Assembly (NCBI RefSeq): GCF_040096225.1
Contig: NZ_JBBMFC010000032.1
Span: forward strand, 1 to 24,392
DNA length: 24,392 bases
Direction: 5' to 3'
Origin: Hominiventricola aquisgranensis
GTDB lineage: Bacteria; Bacillota; Clostridia; Lachnospirales; Lachnospiraceae
In this document: positions 1-7,925 of the stretch, piece after piece
How the letters are laid out: every line of letters starts with the position of its first letter
Position numbering within the stretch: the first letter of the stretch is position 1
Made by a program: the position numbers and the translations under genes
The notes under the pieces: generated by a model
Told to the model about the DNA's origin: nothing
Databases searched by the model: none
Seen by the model: only the letters and a program-made list of their open reading frames with translations

Positions 1-1
1 T

Positions 2-34
2 TCTGACATCATTATATCAGAAAAGCGGTTCTAA
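2..34 (+). CDS. possible 3' end of an upstream gene (partial)
   Basis: Frame 2 reads ten codons (SDIIISEKRF) from the window edge to a TAA at 32-34, seven bases before a strong terminator hairpin. A stop codon just upstream of a terminator suits the end of a gene that lies mostly outside the window. Frame 1 stops at 4-6 and frame 3 reads straight through the hairpin, so frame 2 is the best candidate. The product cannot be identified. Confidence 0.3.
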   Translation, partial: SDIIISEKRF

Positions 35-40
35 CAATAG

Positions 41-68
41 CAAAACCCCGCAAAAGCGGGGCTTTGTC
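41..68 (+). terminator. Rho-independent terminator of the upstream gene
   Basis: The stem is CCCCGC/GCGGGG with a four-A loop, flanked by CAAA and TTTG that lengthen the pairing. The trailing T-run is short (CTTTGTCT). It separates the off-window gene from the kinase promoter at 102. Confidence 0.75.
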
Positions 69-101
69 TACAGTCTGGAATGTAATTACTCTGTTAGTAA
101 A

Positions 102-129
102 TTGACACAAGTTGGCTGTAGAGTATAAT
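102..129 (+). promoter_or_regulatory. sigma-A type promoter for the hybrid kinase pair
   Basis: TTGACA at 102-107 and TATAAT at 124-129 are both perfect consensus hexamers, separated by 16 bp. Transcription would start near 136, giving a leader of about 125 nt before the ATG at 261. I see no convincing riboswitch in the leader; the only inverted repeat (142-155) has a 5-bp stem. Confidence 0.75.
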
Positions 130-260
130 TATAGTAAAAGTACAGCAGAAGCTGTCGCAAAGATAGTTATAAAAATGTTGTAGGGGTATTGAACATTAAT
201 GAATGTAAAATTAAAATCTGGAAGCAAGCAAGCAATTATAGCCTGGAGGATGGGAGAAAG

Positions 261-3119
261 ATGAAGAAGTGCAAATTAGTACAGAATATAATGAATTTCA
301 AATTTTGTTACATTATATTTTGCACAATGATATGTTTAATGGTTTTATCCGTTCCTACATTTGCCAAAGAAAGCTCTGACAATGTTATCCGGGTAGGATC
401 TTTTGAGGAAACTTATAATGTAGTCAACGAAAAGGGAGAAAGAAGCGGCTATGGTTATGAGTATCTTCAAGATATAGCAGGTTATGCAGGTTGGAGCTAT
501 GAATACATAACAAGTAATTGGGAAGATTGCTTTACACAGTTGGAAAATGGAGAGATTGATATTCTTGGTGGCATTTCCTATACAGACGAACGTGCTGAAA
601 ATATGCTTTTTTCCGATATGCCTATGGGGGAAGAGAAATATTACATCTATACGGATGCATCCAATATGGATCTTACAGCAGGAAATCTGGATTCTTTTGA
701 GGGAAAAAATATTGGTGTATTTAAAGGTCTTATATTGGAGGATATGCTTAATGAATGGGAATCAAAATATGGTCTGCATACGAAGCATATCAATGTTTCT
801 AATACATCAGAAATTATGGAAAAACTGTCGAACCATGAAATTGACTGCTTCGTTTCAGTAGAAGAATCCCGTTGGGAAGAATCTGATATTTCGCCTGTTA
901 CAAGTATTGGAGAGACAGAAATCTATTTTGCCATAAATCCCAAACGTCCGGATATCAAAAAAGCACTGGATAGTGCTATGCGCAGAATCAAGGATGACAA
1001 TCCATTTTACACGGATGATCTTTACAGGCGTTATCTTTCTGCACAGAGCAGCTCGTTTCTTTCAAAAGAAGAAAGGGAGTGGATCGGGCAGCATGGAGCA
1101 ATCCGGATAGGGTATCTGAATCAGGATGGAGGTATCAGCAGTGTAGATCCATCAACAGGCAAAGTGACAGGTGTTATCACAGATTATGTGGATCTTGCCC
1201 AAAATTGTCTGCAAGGTCAGACTCTGGAATTTGAATTAAATGGATATGATACAAGAAGTGAACTGCTTCAGGCATTGCAGGATGGAAGAATAGACCTGAT
1301 TTTTCATGCAAACCAGAATCCATACTTTGCAGAAACAAATGGATTTGCTTTGTCGGATACGCTATTGACTCTCAATATGGCAGCAATTACGGCAAAGGAT
1401 TCTTTTGATGAAAATAAAGAGAATACAGTTGCCGTTGAAAAAGATAATTTTGTATTGAAAGCATATCTTTCATACAATTATCCGCAATGGGAGGTTGTGG
1501 AATATGAGACATCAGATGCAGCAGTAAAAGCAATGCAGAAAGGGGAGGCAGATTGTATTGTAAGCAATTCAGGTACTGTTTCAGACTATTTGAAAAATAA
1601 TAAGCTTCTTAGTGTTTTTCTGACAAAAGAAGCTGATGTTTCATTTGCTGTTCAGCAGGGAGAACCGGTTCTTTTGTCCATTCTGAATAAAACACTGACA
1701 TCTATGCCTACAGCTCAATTTTCGGGTGCAGTAGTTTCGTATAATGTTTCCTCACGAAAAGTTACAGCGAAGGATTTTATTCAGGACAATTTACTGACAG
1801 TTTCACTTATCGCTGGAATTTCTTTTTTTGTTGTCCTGTGTATAATTCTTGATTCTTTGAAAAAATCAAAACGTGCGGAAGAAAAATCCAAGAAGTCTGC
1901 TGAGCAGGCATTGAAGCTGAATCAGGAGCTTGAAGAAAAACAGCAGGAATTACAAAATGCACTTGTAGAAGCACAGAGTGCCAATAAGGCTAAGACTTCC
2001 TTTTTAAATAACATGTCTCATGACATCAGGACACCGATCAATGGCATTATGGGCATGCTTACAATTCTTGAAAAAAGCGGAAATGATGGTGAGCGGGCAA
2101 AAGATTGCCTGAATAAAATAAATGAGTCTTCGAAACTGCTATTATCATTGGTAAATGATGTTTTGGATATGGCAAAGTTAGAATCGGATACCGTGGTTTT
2201 TGGTGATGAATCCATCAATCTGGATCAGGTATGTAAGGAAATCACGGAGTCGCTATACTTTCAGGCAGAAGAAAAAGGACTTCATGTTATAGGAGAACAT
2301 GATGATTACAGTGGTATATATGTTTGGAGCAATGCAGTTCATCTGAAAAAAATATTGATGAATCTGTTTACAAACAGTATGAAGTACAATAAGGTGAATG
2401 GTCTTATTTACATGAGTATGAGAACGATTGAAAGATCAGAAGATCACATGACATGTGAATTTAAAATAAAAGACAATGGAATTGGAATGTCAGAAGAATT
2501 TATAAAAAATGAATTGTTTACTCCATTTGTACAGGCAGATAATTCCCCACGTTCTGATTATAATGGGACAGGTCTGGGAATGCCTATTGTGAAACAACTT
2601 GTAGAAAAGATGGGCGGAACCATAACAGTTGAAAGCAAGCTTGGTGAAGGAAGCTGTTTTACTGTAATACTTCCATTTAAAATTGATACGAATGCACGGC
2701 CGGAAGAAAAAGAAGATTTCAATGCAGATATATCAGGTGTCCGGATATTATTGGTTGAAGATAATGAGCTGAATGCGGAAATAGCTGAATTCATGCTAAC
2801 GGAAAGCGGGGCTAAAGTAGAAATAGTGAATAATGGTTTAGAAGCTGTTCAGCACTTTGAAGCCTCCGAATCAGGAACATACGATGTTATTTTAATGGAT
2901 GTCATGATGCCGGTGATGGATGGGCTTACTGCCACAAAAACAATAAGATCCCTGGAACGGCAGGATGCAAAAACAATCCCTATTATTGCTATGACTGCAA
3001 ATGCATTTAGGGAAGATGCAGAAAAGTGTATGGAAGCAGGAATGAACGCACATCTTGCAAAGCCGATTGTGATTGAGGAAGTTATAAAAACGATTTTAAG
3101 GTATGTTCATAATGATTAG
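261..3119 (+). CDS. hybrid sensor histidine kinase with two periplasmic-binding-type sensor domains
   Basis: This is a membrane hybrid histidine kinase of the BvgS-like type, 952 residues. A signal peptide (about 1-35, ending VPTFA) is followed by two SBP_bac_3-like domains (about 42-265 and 272-500), a membrane segment (about 511-530) and a coiled-coil linker (535-575). Then come HisKA with the phospho-accepting His587 in SHDIRTP, an HATPase domain (about 690-815; motifs DNGIGM and GTGLGM) and a C-terminal receiver domain (826-945; VEDNELN, phospho-acceptor Asp880 in LMDVMMP, Lys in HLAKP). SBP_bac_3 domains usually bind amino acids or other small polar solutes, so such a ligand is likely but unproven. 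There is no Hpt or DNA-binding output domain. The longer frame begins with a TTG at 189; I prefer the ATG at 261, which follows GGAGGATGGGAG and immediately precedes the signal peptide. The DNA looks more AT-rich than the right half of the window. Confidence 0.93.
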   Translation: MKKCKLVQNIMNFKFCYIIFCTMICLMVLSVPTFAKESSDNVIRVGSFEETYNVVNEKGERSGYGYEYLQDIAGYAGWSYEYITSNWEDCFTQLENGEIDILGGISYTDERAENMLFSDMPMGEEKYYIYTDASNMDLTAGNLDSFEGKNIGVFKGLILEDMLNEWESKYGLHTKHINVSNTSEIMEKLSNHEIDCFVSVEESRWEESDISPVTSIGETEIYFAINPKRPDIKKALDSAMRRIKDDNPFYTDDLYRRYLSAQSSSFLSKEEREWIGQHGAIRIGYLNQDGGISSVDPSTGKVTGVITDYVDLAQNCLQGQTLEFELNGYDTRSELLQALQDGRIDLIFHANQNPYFAETNGFALSDTLLTLNMAAITAKDSFDENKENTVAVEKDNFVLKAYLSYNYPQWEVVEYETSDAAVKAMQKGEADCIVSNSGTVSDYLKNNKLLSVFLTKEADVSFAVQQGEPVLLSILNKTLTSMPTAQFSGAVVSYNVSSRKVTAKDFIQDNLLTVSLIAGISFFVVLCIILDSLKKSKRAEEKSKKSAEQALKLNQELEEKQQELQNALVEAQSANKAKTSFLNNMSHDIRTPINGIMGMLTILEKSGNDGERAKDCLNKINESSKLLLSLVNDVLDMAKLESDTVVFGDESINLDQVCKEITESLYFQAEEKGLHVIGEHDDYSGIYVWSNAVHLKKILMNLFTNSMKYNKVNGLIYMSMRTIERSEDHMTCEFKIKDNGIGMSEEFIKNELFTPFVQADNSPRSDYNGTGLGMPIVKQLVEKMGGTITVESKLGEGSCFTVILPFKIDTNARPEEKEDFNADISGVRILLVEDNELNAEIAEFMLTESGAKVEIVNNGLEAVQHFEASESGTYDVILMDVMMPVMDGLTATKTIRSLERQDAKTIPIIAMTANAFREDAEKCMEAGMNAHLAKPIVIEEVIKTILRYVHND

Positions 3120-3286
3120 CAGAGGTTCATGAATTAGTGCCGGGTGATTATGATATGATCCTGATGGACGTACAGATGCCTGTTATGAATGGCTATGAGG
3201 CAACCGCAGTAATCAGGAGCCTTCCAGAAGCATGGGAAAAGCAGACAGGAAACATAGAGAGAGGGTTTTGTTATGACAGAAATTAA
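3119..3286 (+). pseudogene. receiver-domain remnant between the two kinase genes
   Basis: In frame 2, different from both flanking genes, the DNA encodes the middle of a response-regulator receiver domain: YDMILMDVQMPVMNGYEAT, with the phospho-acceptor Asp codon at 3167-3169, continuing as VIRSLPEAWEKQ to 3244. After that the similarity stops, just where intact relatives continue with IPIIAMTANAF, and the frame ends at TAA 3284-3286. Upstream the frame is closed by TGA at 3113-3115 and there is no start codon or ribosome site. It is therefore a fragment of about 42 receiver residues, too short to fold. It is not a copy of the receiver ends of either neighbour, which read MDVMMP and MDIMMP here, so it probably comes from a third, deleted hybrid kinase. 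Confidence 0.75.
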
Positions 3287-5471
3287 ATATATATTTCCGA
3301 AGCAACTGCAGTTTATGGCTGCTTTGGTTTTTATAGCCGTGCTGATCGTTCTGCTTCTTATCCTGACTGTGATGGTACATATGAGGAACAGAAAATTGAA
3401 ACGTACGCTGGAGGAACAGATGGCGGAAAAACGGCTTTTAGACAAGATATGTGCAGATTTTGCGGCCGTCTATTATGTTGAATTAAATACCGGTTCCTTT
3501 GAAACTCTCCATATAAACGATGGAACCAACGCAAAAAAAATGAATCTGAAACAGGGTAATAATTTCAATTCTTCTGCTGACCAATATGCGGTTCAATATC
3601 TGTATGAGAAAGAAAGACAGGAATTTAAGGACTGGATTTCTACAGGGCATCTGAAGGAACAGCTTTTTCAGAAAGAGCACATTACCTACCATTACAGAAG
3701 CAAACCGAATCTGGAACATCATGAATTTTTTGAAGTGCGGGCAATCAGAATATATCAAGATGAGAAACATTTCTTTGCGCTAGTGGGTTTCCGGCATATT
3801 GATGATATCATGGAAAAAGAAACCACCATCCAGAATCAGTTAAAACAGGCACTGGATGAAGCACGGCTGAGTAATGAAATAATTTCAGCAATTGCAAAGA
3901 GTTACTGTTCTATCTACAGGATTGATGTGCAGAAAGATTTTTTTGAAGAGGTATCAAATGACAGTGAAATACACAAACTGACAGGAAACAGAGGATGTGC
4001 ATCGGAGAAACTGTATCAGCTTTGTGATACAATGGTTGCACCGGAATACCGCTCGCTGATCCGTCCATTTCTGGATGTCTCTACACTTTCAGCCAGATTG
4101 AAGACGGAAGAATGCATTTCCACAGAATACCGTATGTGTGATGGCAGTTGGCACAGGATGCTTTTTACTGTAAAAAAAAGGGGTGAGTCTGGAAATGTAA
4201 CCCATGTTTTATGTACGGTCCGTAGTATCAGCGATTCCAAGAGACGTGAAGAGAATCTTAACTTTGCAGCGGAAGCAGCAAAGCGTGAAGCCGAAATGAA
4301 AACAAGGTTTCTGGCAACGATGAGTCATGATATCCGTACACCACTGAATGGTATTATCGGTATGGTAAATATGGGAAATCAGTACGCAGATGATCCACAG
4401 ATGCAGCAGAAGATCAGAGAAAAGGTAATGGAATCCCTGAAATATCTGGTATCTCTGGTAAATGATGTGCTGGATATGAATAAACTACAGAACGGGAATT
4501 TGAAGGACCAGCAGCTTTTATTTGATCTGACAATAGTACTGCGGGAACTGAACCAGATTTATGATGAGCGGGCTGCCAAGAAAGGCATCCGGTATGAGAT
4601 TGACTGGAAAAATGGTACATACAGTCACAGCGCTCTGGTTGGAAATCCGGTATATCTTGGCAGGATCCTGTCGAATATTATGGACAATGCCATAAAATTC
4701 AGTCAGGCGGGTAGTGTGATTACGGTCTGGGTTGAGGAAGAAACTCTGGATGATAGCAGAGCAATTTTCACTTTCTACTGTAAAGACCAGGGTGTGGGTA
4801 TGAGTGAAGATTTTATTGCACATGCTTTTGATATGTTCTCTCAGGAAAGCGAGACAAGCAGATCCAGGTATGAAGGCACCGGACTGGGGCTTGCAATTAC
4901 GAAGCAGCTCGTGGACAGAATGGATGGAAGTATTGAACTGAAGAGCAAAGCAGGTGTCGGGACAACAGTTATTGTAAAAATTCCGTTCAAAATTGGCACA
5001 CAGGATAAAAACAGTAATTTATCAGATAAGCCAGTAAGCCCTGATGATTATTCGGTAGAAGGCATGCGGGCATTGGTTGTGGAAGACAATGAGTTGAACA
5101 TGGAAATTTCCAGATGTATACTGGAAGACAGCGGTATGGAAGTTACATGTGCAGTAGACGGGCAGGAAGCAGTTGAAATCTTCGGGAAATCTGCACCGGA
5201 TTATTTTGGGGTAATTTATATGGATATTATGATGCCGAGGATGAATGGTCTGGATGCGGCAAGGACAATCAGGGAAATGAAAAGAAGGGATGCCATGAGG
5301 GTTCCGATTATTGCAATGTCCGCAAATGCCTTTGCAGAAGACATTATCAACAGCCGGCTGGCTGGAATGAATGTTCATCTTGCAAAGCCGCTGGTTGCGG
5401 AAAAAATGATTGTTGCCTTAAAACAATGCATGGCAGATAATAGCGATGTAAAACTGCACGAAGATTTGTAG
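3273..5471 (+). CDS. hybrid histidine kinase, PAS-like sensors, no extracellular domain
   Basis: A 732-residue hybrid kinase. One N-terminal membrane segment (about 15-37) leads into two PAS-like regions (about 58-185 and 203-325), a short coiled coil, and HisKA with His352 in MSHDIRTPLNG. The HATPase domain (about 455-575) has MDNAIKFS, DQGVGM and GTGLGL, and the receiver domain (598-718) has VEDNELN, Asp651 in YMDIMMP and HLAKP. All residues needed for autophosphorylation and for transfer to its own receiver are present; no Hpt domain or DNA-binding output is. The ATG at 3273 follows GAGAGAGGG. It lies 153 bp downstream of the first kinase, in the same direction, with no terminator between, so both are probably on one transcript. 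Unlike the first kinase it has no periplasmic domain, and the receiver remnant directly upstream overlaps its start. Its N-terminus may have been made or cut back by that rearrangement. Confidence 0.92.
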   Translation: MTEIKYIFPKQLQFMAALVFIAVLIVLLLILTVMVHMRNRKLKRTLEEQMAEKRLLDKICADFAAVYYVELNTGSFETLHINDGTNAKKMNLKQGNNFNSSADQYAVQYLYEKERQEFKDWISTGHLKEQLFQKEHITYHYRSKPNLEHHEFFEVRAIRIYQDEKHFFALVGFRHIDDIMEKETTIQNQLKQALDEARLSNEIISAIAKSYCSIYRIDVQKDFFEEVSNDSEIHKLTGNRGCASEKLYQLCDTMVAPEYRSLIRPFLDVSTLSARLKTEECISTEYRMCDGSWHRMLFTVKKRGESGNVTHVLCTVRSISDSKRREENLNFAAEAAKREAEMKTRFLATMSHDIRTPLNGIIGMVNMGNQYADDPQMQQKIREKVMESLKYLVSLVNDVLDMNKLQNGNLKDQQLLFDLTIVLRELNQIYDERAAKKGIRYEIDWKNGTYSHSALVGNPVYLGRILSNIMDNAIKFSQAGSVITVWVEEETLDDSRAIFTFYCKDQGVGMSEDFIAHAFDMFSQESETSRSRYEGTGLGLAITKQLVDRMDGSIELKSKAGVGTTVIVKIPFKIGTQDKNSNLSDKPVSPDDYSVEGMRALVVEDNELNMEISRCILEDSGMEVTCAVDGQEAVEIFGKSAPDYFGVIYMDIMMPRMNGLDAARTIREMKRRDAMRVPIIAMSANAFAEDIINSRLAGMNVHLAKPLVAEKMIVALKQCMADNSDVKLHEDL

Positions 5472-5525
5472 GAATAAAAAGACAGAGCATATAAAGTTGT
5501 TATATGGTCTGTTTTTTTATTCCTA
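5469..5525. terminator. long bidirectional terminator after the kinase pair
   Basis: Two 26-nt arms (5469-5494 and 5500-5525) pair almost perfectly around a 5-nt loop. A-runs lie on the left flank and a run of seven T on the right, so the hairpin can terminate transcription in both directions. The left arm begins within the stop codon of the second kinase gene. Confidence 0.85.
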
Positions 5526-5594
5526 GGATAGCTTTATTGTAAAGACCTTGGTGCAAAACATCCATTGACACTGTTTTGCTTCTGTATTGACACA

Positions 5595-5631
5595 AATGCC
5601 GAAGTGTAAAATGGCATTACACTCCGGCATT
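5595..5631. terminator. 15-bp hairpin in the intergenic region, possible terminator for the MATE operon
   Basis: The arms AATGCCGAAGTGTAA (5595-5609) and TTACACTCCGGCATT (5617-5631) pair with one mismatch around a 7-nt loop. On the minus strand the hairpin lies about 135 nt past the MATE stop and is followed by only TTTG, so it is a weak terminator at best. It could instead be a processed RNA structure. The rest of 5526-5765 shows no credible gene; a 62-codon plus-strand frame there spans the hairpin and has no ribosome site. Confidence 0.4.
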
Positions 5632-5765
5632 TATATCAATCATATTTCAGTTTTATTGGCGGCTGGCTGCAATGATTTCTTTCATTTCAACAGACATGAT
5701 AACAGCTCTCTTTCATCGGTGCTTTTCAGGATCATAATCTCTGGCAGAACAGAAATTCATATTGG

Positions 5766-7127
5766 TTACTTCTGAATCTCTGCGAGTGCTTTTTTAAACT
5801 GTACTGAAAATAAAACGGATGTAAAGAGTACAGCAATAATATCAGCGATTGGCTCTGCCATATATACGCCTGTGGTTGGGTTGGATACCATGTGAGGCAT
5901 GATATAAATAAGCGGGAGCAATAATACAAATTTTCGGACAACAGCAACAATGATGGAGTTGGCTGCTTTGCCAAGGGAGGTAAATGTCATCTGGCATGCG
6001 ATCTGGATACCAAACAGGAACAGACCGCCCAGGTAGATTTTCAGCATTGGTGCAGTAAAGTCAACGAGACTTGCATCAGCAGTAAAGATGCCTACAAATA
6101 TTTCGGGAACAAGCTGTACAGCTGCCCAGAGTGATATGGAGTAGGTTAAGCAGGTAGTCAGCAGTAAACGGAATGTTTTCTTTACCCTGTCCGCATTTTT
6201 AGCTCCGTAATTATAACTGGAAATAGGCTGTGATCCCTGTGCGATTCCCTGAAGGGGCAGCATAGCAAACTGCATCACGCTGGTTAAAATGGTCATGGCT
6301 CCGACTGCAATATCTCCGCCATAACGGAGCAGGGATGAATTAAAGCAAACCGTTACAACACTTTCGCTTGCCTGCATAATGAAAGCAGCAAGTCCAAGTG
6401 TAACGCAAGGAATAATGACCTTGGATTTCAGATGCATATATTTTTTCCTAAGATGAAGCTGTGTTTTTTTACCGCAAAGGAAAAAGATTACCCAGATTGT
6501 GGAAACCGCCTGTGACAGAACGGTTGCCAGGGCTGCACCTTTTACACCCATGTGAAAACCAAAGATGAATATAGGATCCAACGTAATATTGCAAATAGCA
6601 CCGATCAGAACGGAAACCATAGAAGTTGTTGTGAAGCCCTGTGCAGTAATAAAAGCATTCATGCCAAGAGTCAGCTGAACAAATAGCGTACCGATCGCAT
6701 AGATATGCATATAATCAACTGCATAGCTGATCGTATTTTCACTTGCACCAAAAGCCAGTAATATATCTGCACTCCAGATCAGTAAGACAGCAGTCAGAAT
6801 AAAGGAAACAGCAATCTGGAGAACGAAGCAGTTGCCTAATATTTGTTCTGCTGACTGATTGTCCCGTTTTCCCATATAAATAGATGCTCTTGGTGCACCA
6901 CCGGAGCTGACCAGTGCCGCAAAAGCAGAAACAATCATGATGATTGGCATACAGACTCCGACTCCGGTGAGAGCCAGACTGCCATTGCCTGGTATATGAC
7001 CGATATAGATGCGGTCTACGATATTATAAAGCATATTGATAAGCTGGGCGATTACGGTCGGGATAGACAGCTTAAGAAGCAATTTTCCGATCGGTTCTGT
7101 CCCAAGAAAATCTTTGTTATCCTGCAT
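5766..7127 (-). CDS. MATE-family multidrug efflux transporter
   Basis: A 453-residue polytopic membrane protein of the MATE superfamily, MepA-like branch, that would exchange Na+ or H+ for cationic drugs or metabolites. It has the typical length (about 450), about twelve hydrophobic segments in two similar halves, and family-like stretches such as LLKLSIPTVIAQLINMLYN at the N-terminus, GVGVCMPIIMIVSAFA, and LQGIAQGSQPISSYNYGAK at the start of the second half. AAAGGAGG sits seven bases before the ATG. The start lies 28 bp downstream of the marR stop, so the two form one operon, and the MarR protein is the likely local regulator. The substrate cannot be read from the sequence. Confidence 0.93.
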   Translation of the reverse strand: MQDNKDFLGTEPIGKLLLKLSIPTVIAQLINMLYNIVDRIYIGHIPGNGSLALTGVGVCMPIIMIVSAFAALVSSGGAPRASIYMGKRDNQSAEQILGNCFVLQIAVSFILTAVLLIWSADILLAFGASENTISYAVDYMHIYAIGTLFVQLTLGMNAFITAQGFTTTSMVSVLIGAICNITLDPIFIFGFHMGVKGAALATVLSQAVSTIWVIFFLCGKKTQLHLRKKYMHLKSKVIIPCVTLGLAAFIMQASESVVTVCFNSSLLRYGGDIAVGAMTILTSVMQFAMLPLQGIAQGSQPISSYNYGAKNADRVKKTFRLLLTTCLTYSISLWAAVQLVPEIFVGIFTADASLVDFTAPMLKIYLGGLFLFGIQIACQMTFTSLGKAANSIIVAVVRKFVLLLPLIYIMPHMVSNPTTGVYMAEPIADIIAVLFTSVLFSVQFKKALAEIQK

Positions 7128-7155
7128 GGATAGTACCTCCTTTTGTTATTTTGTG

Positions 7156-7590
7156 TTATTCATTCAGCATCTGGCATGCATTCACTGCCATAGAGTCAAT
7201 GATTTCTTTATAAACATGTATCTGTTCTTCAGGGATATTCCGGGTAAGCTTCTGATTGAAATTCTGCTGCATTTCCAGTCCGGCTTTCAGAATTGGCTGC
7301 GCCTTTTCGGTGCAGGAGAGTAAAACCTTTCGTCTGTCTCCGGTCACGGATCCTCTCTGCAGATAACCGGCAGTTACCAGTTTATCAACATGGACAGACA
7401 CTAAGTTCTTTTTTATTTTCCGAAATTCGCTTATCTGCTGGGCAGTACATAATTCAGGATTGTTGTTGAGAAACATTAAAATGTCAAAAGATACTTGTGG
7501 AATGTCAAATTCGTGAAGAATAGGTTCACACATTTTATTGTAAGCATTCAATACATCATGAAAAAAAGCTATAAATGTCGATGGAGTCAT
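7156..7590 (-). CDS. MarR-family transcriptional regulator
   Basis: A 144-residue winged-helix regulator of normal MarR length. The recognition region (about 49-77, TAQQISEFRKIKKNLVSVHV) is followed by the beta-wing with the typical D-R-R motif (DRRK, 85-88) and by the C-terminal dimerisation helices. MarR proteins usually bind a palindrome as dimers and lose DNA binding when a small ligand is bound. Here the gene is first in an operon with the MATE pump, and a near-palindrome overlaps its promoter, so self-repression and drug-responsive control of the pump are likely. AAAGGGAGG precedes the ATG at 7590. Confidence 0.92.
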   Translation of the reverse strand: MTPSTFIAFFHDVLNAYNKMCEPILHEFDIPQVSFDILMFLNNNPELCTAQQISEFRKIKKNLVSVHVDKLVTAGYLQRGSVTGDRRKVLLSCTEKAQPILKAGLEMQQNFNQKLTRNIPEEQIHVYKEIIDSMAVNACQMLNE

Positions 7591-7606
7591 AGATACCTCC
7601 CTTTGA

Positions 7607-7641
7607 ATAGTATTTTTTTGAACTGTATCAAATAATACTAT
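7607..7641. promoter_or_regulatory. 35-bp inverted repeat, probable MarR operator
   Basis: Perfect 8-bp outer arms ATAGTATT (7607-7614) and AATACTAT (7634-7641) enclose an imperfect inner repeat (TTTGA ... TCAAA). The right arm covers the -10 box of the marR promoter, so a bound dimer would block RNA polymerase. The site is AT-rich and close to twofold symmetric, as is usual for MarR operators. Confidence 0.65.
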
Positions 7642-7660
7642 AAAGAATAAGGAAAGTCAA
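7632..7660 (-). promoter_or_regulatory. sigma-A type promoter of the marR-MATE operon
   Basis: On the minus strand, TTGACT (7660-7655) and TATTAT (7637-7632) are separated by 17 bp. This leads into a leader of about 35 nt with the marR ribosome site. The -10 box lies in one arm of the inverted repeat at 7607-7641. Confidence 0.7.
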
Positions 7661-7685
7661 GACAAATAATGTGAAATGATGGTCG

Positions 7686-7714
7686 TTGACGCAGTGAGAC
7701 AGGTGATTTATACT
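7686..7714 (+). promoter_or_regulatory. sigma-A type promoter upstream of the micropeptide and DUF1003 gene
   Basis: TTGACG at 7686-7691 and TATACT at 7709-7714 have a 17-bp spacer. It diverges from the marR promoter, whose -35 box lies 25 bp away, and would start transcription about 90 nt before the micropeptide ATG. Confidence 0.65.
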
Positions 7715-7808
7715 GAGGGCAGATAATCGTGCTGGTCACAGAATATCGACATGGTTATCAGAAATGTTTTGCAGGTGTTTCATACGTATAAGAAAGAGCA
7801 GGTGTATC

Positions 7809-7907
7809 ATGAAAAGAAAAATCATAATGGTAGTGGTGATAGTTGCTGTGATTCTGGCGGCAGTTGCGATTGTATCAATTCTGGCACAGACACCGGCACT
7901 GATCTGA
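7809..7907 (+). CDS. putative 32-residue single-pass membrane peptide
   Basis: A short frame reads MKRKIIMVVVIVAVILAAVA and then IVSILAQTPALI before TGA at 7905-7907. It has a basic N-terminus (KRK) and about 22 unbroken hydrophobic residues, the pattern of a small membrane protein or a bare signal anchor. The only ribosome site is a modest AGGTG before the ATG. It lies between a good promoter and the DUF1003 gene, ends 18 bp before that start, and shares its frame, separated by the TGA. It may be a separate small membrane protein or a translational leader for the downstream gene. I recognise no family. Confidence 0.5.
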   Translation: MKRKIIMVVVIVAVILAAVAIVSILAQTPALI

Positions 7908-7925
7908 TGAAGGGGAGATATTATC

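Noticed and set aside
142..155. ACAGC/GCTGT hairpin in the kinase leader as a riboswitch or attenuator
   Set aside because: A 5-bp stem alone is expected by chance, and no alternative pairing or T-run is visible.
189..260. N-terminal extension of the first kinase from a TTG codon
   Set aside because: It would place 24 polar residues before an otherwise normal signal peptide. The ATG at 261 has a better ribosome site and directly precedes the signal peptide.
5532..5560. Short likeness to the kinase ATPase-domain DNA (TGTAAAGACC), possible kinase remnant
   Set aside because: Only about 12 bases match the stretch near 4780, and a stop codon lies directly upstream in the matching frame. Chance is enough to explain it.
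5587..5775. 62-codon plus-strand frame
   Set aside because: It spans the hairpin, lacks a ribosome site, has no recognisable features and runs antisense into the MATE gene end.
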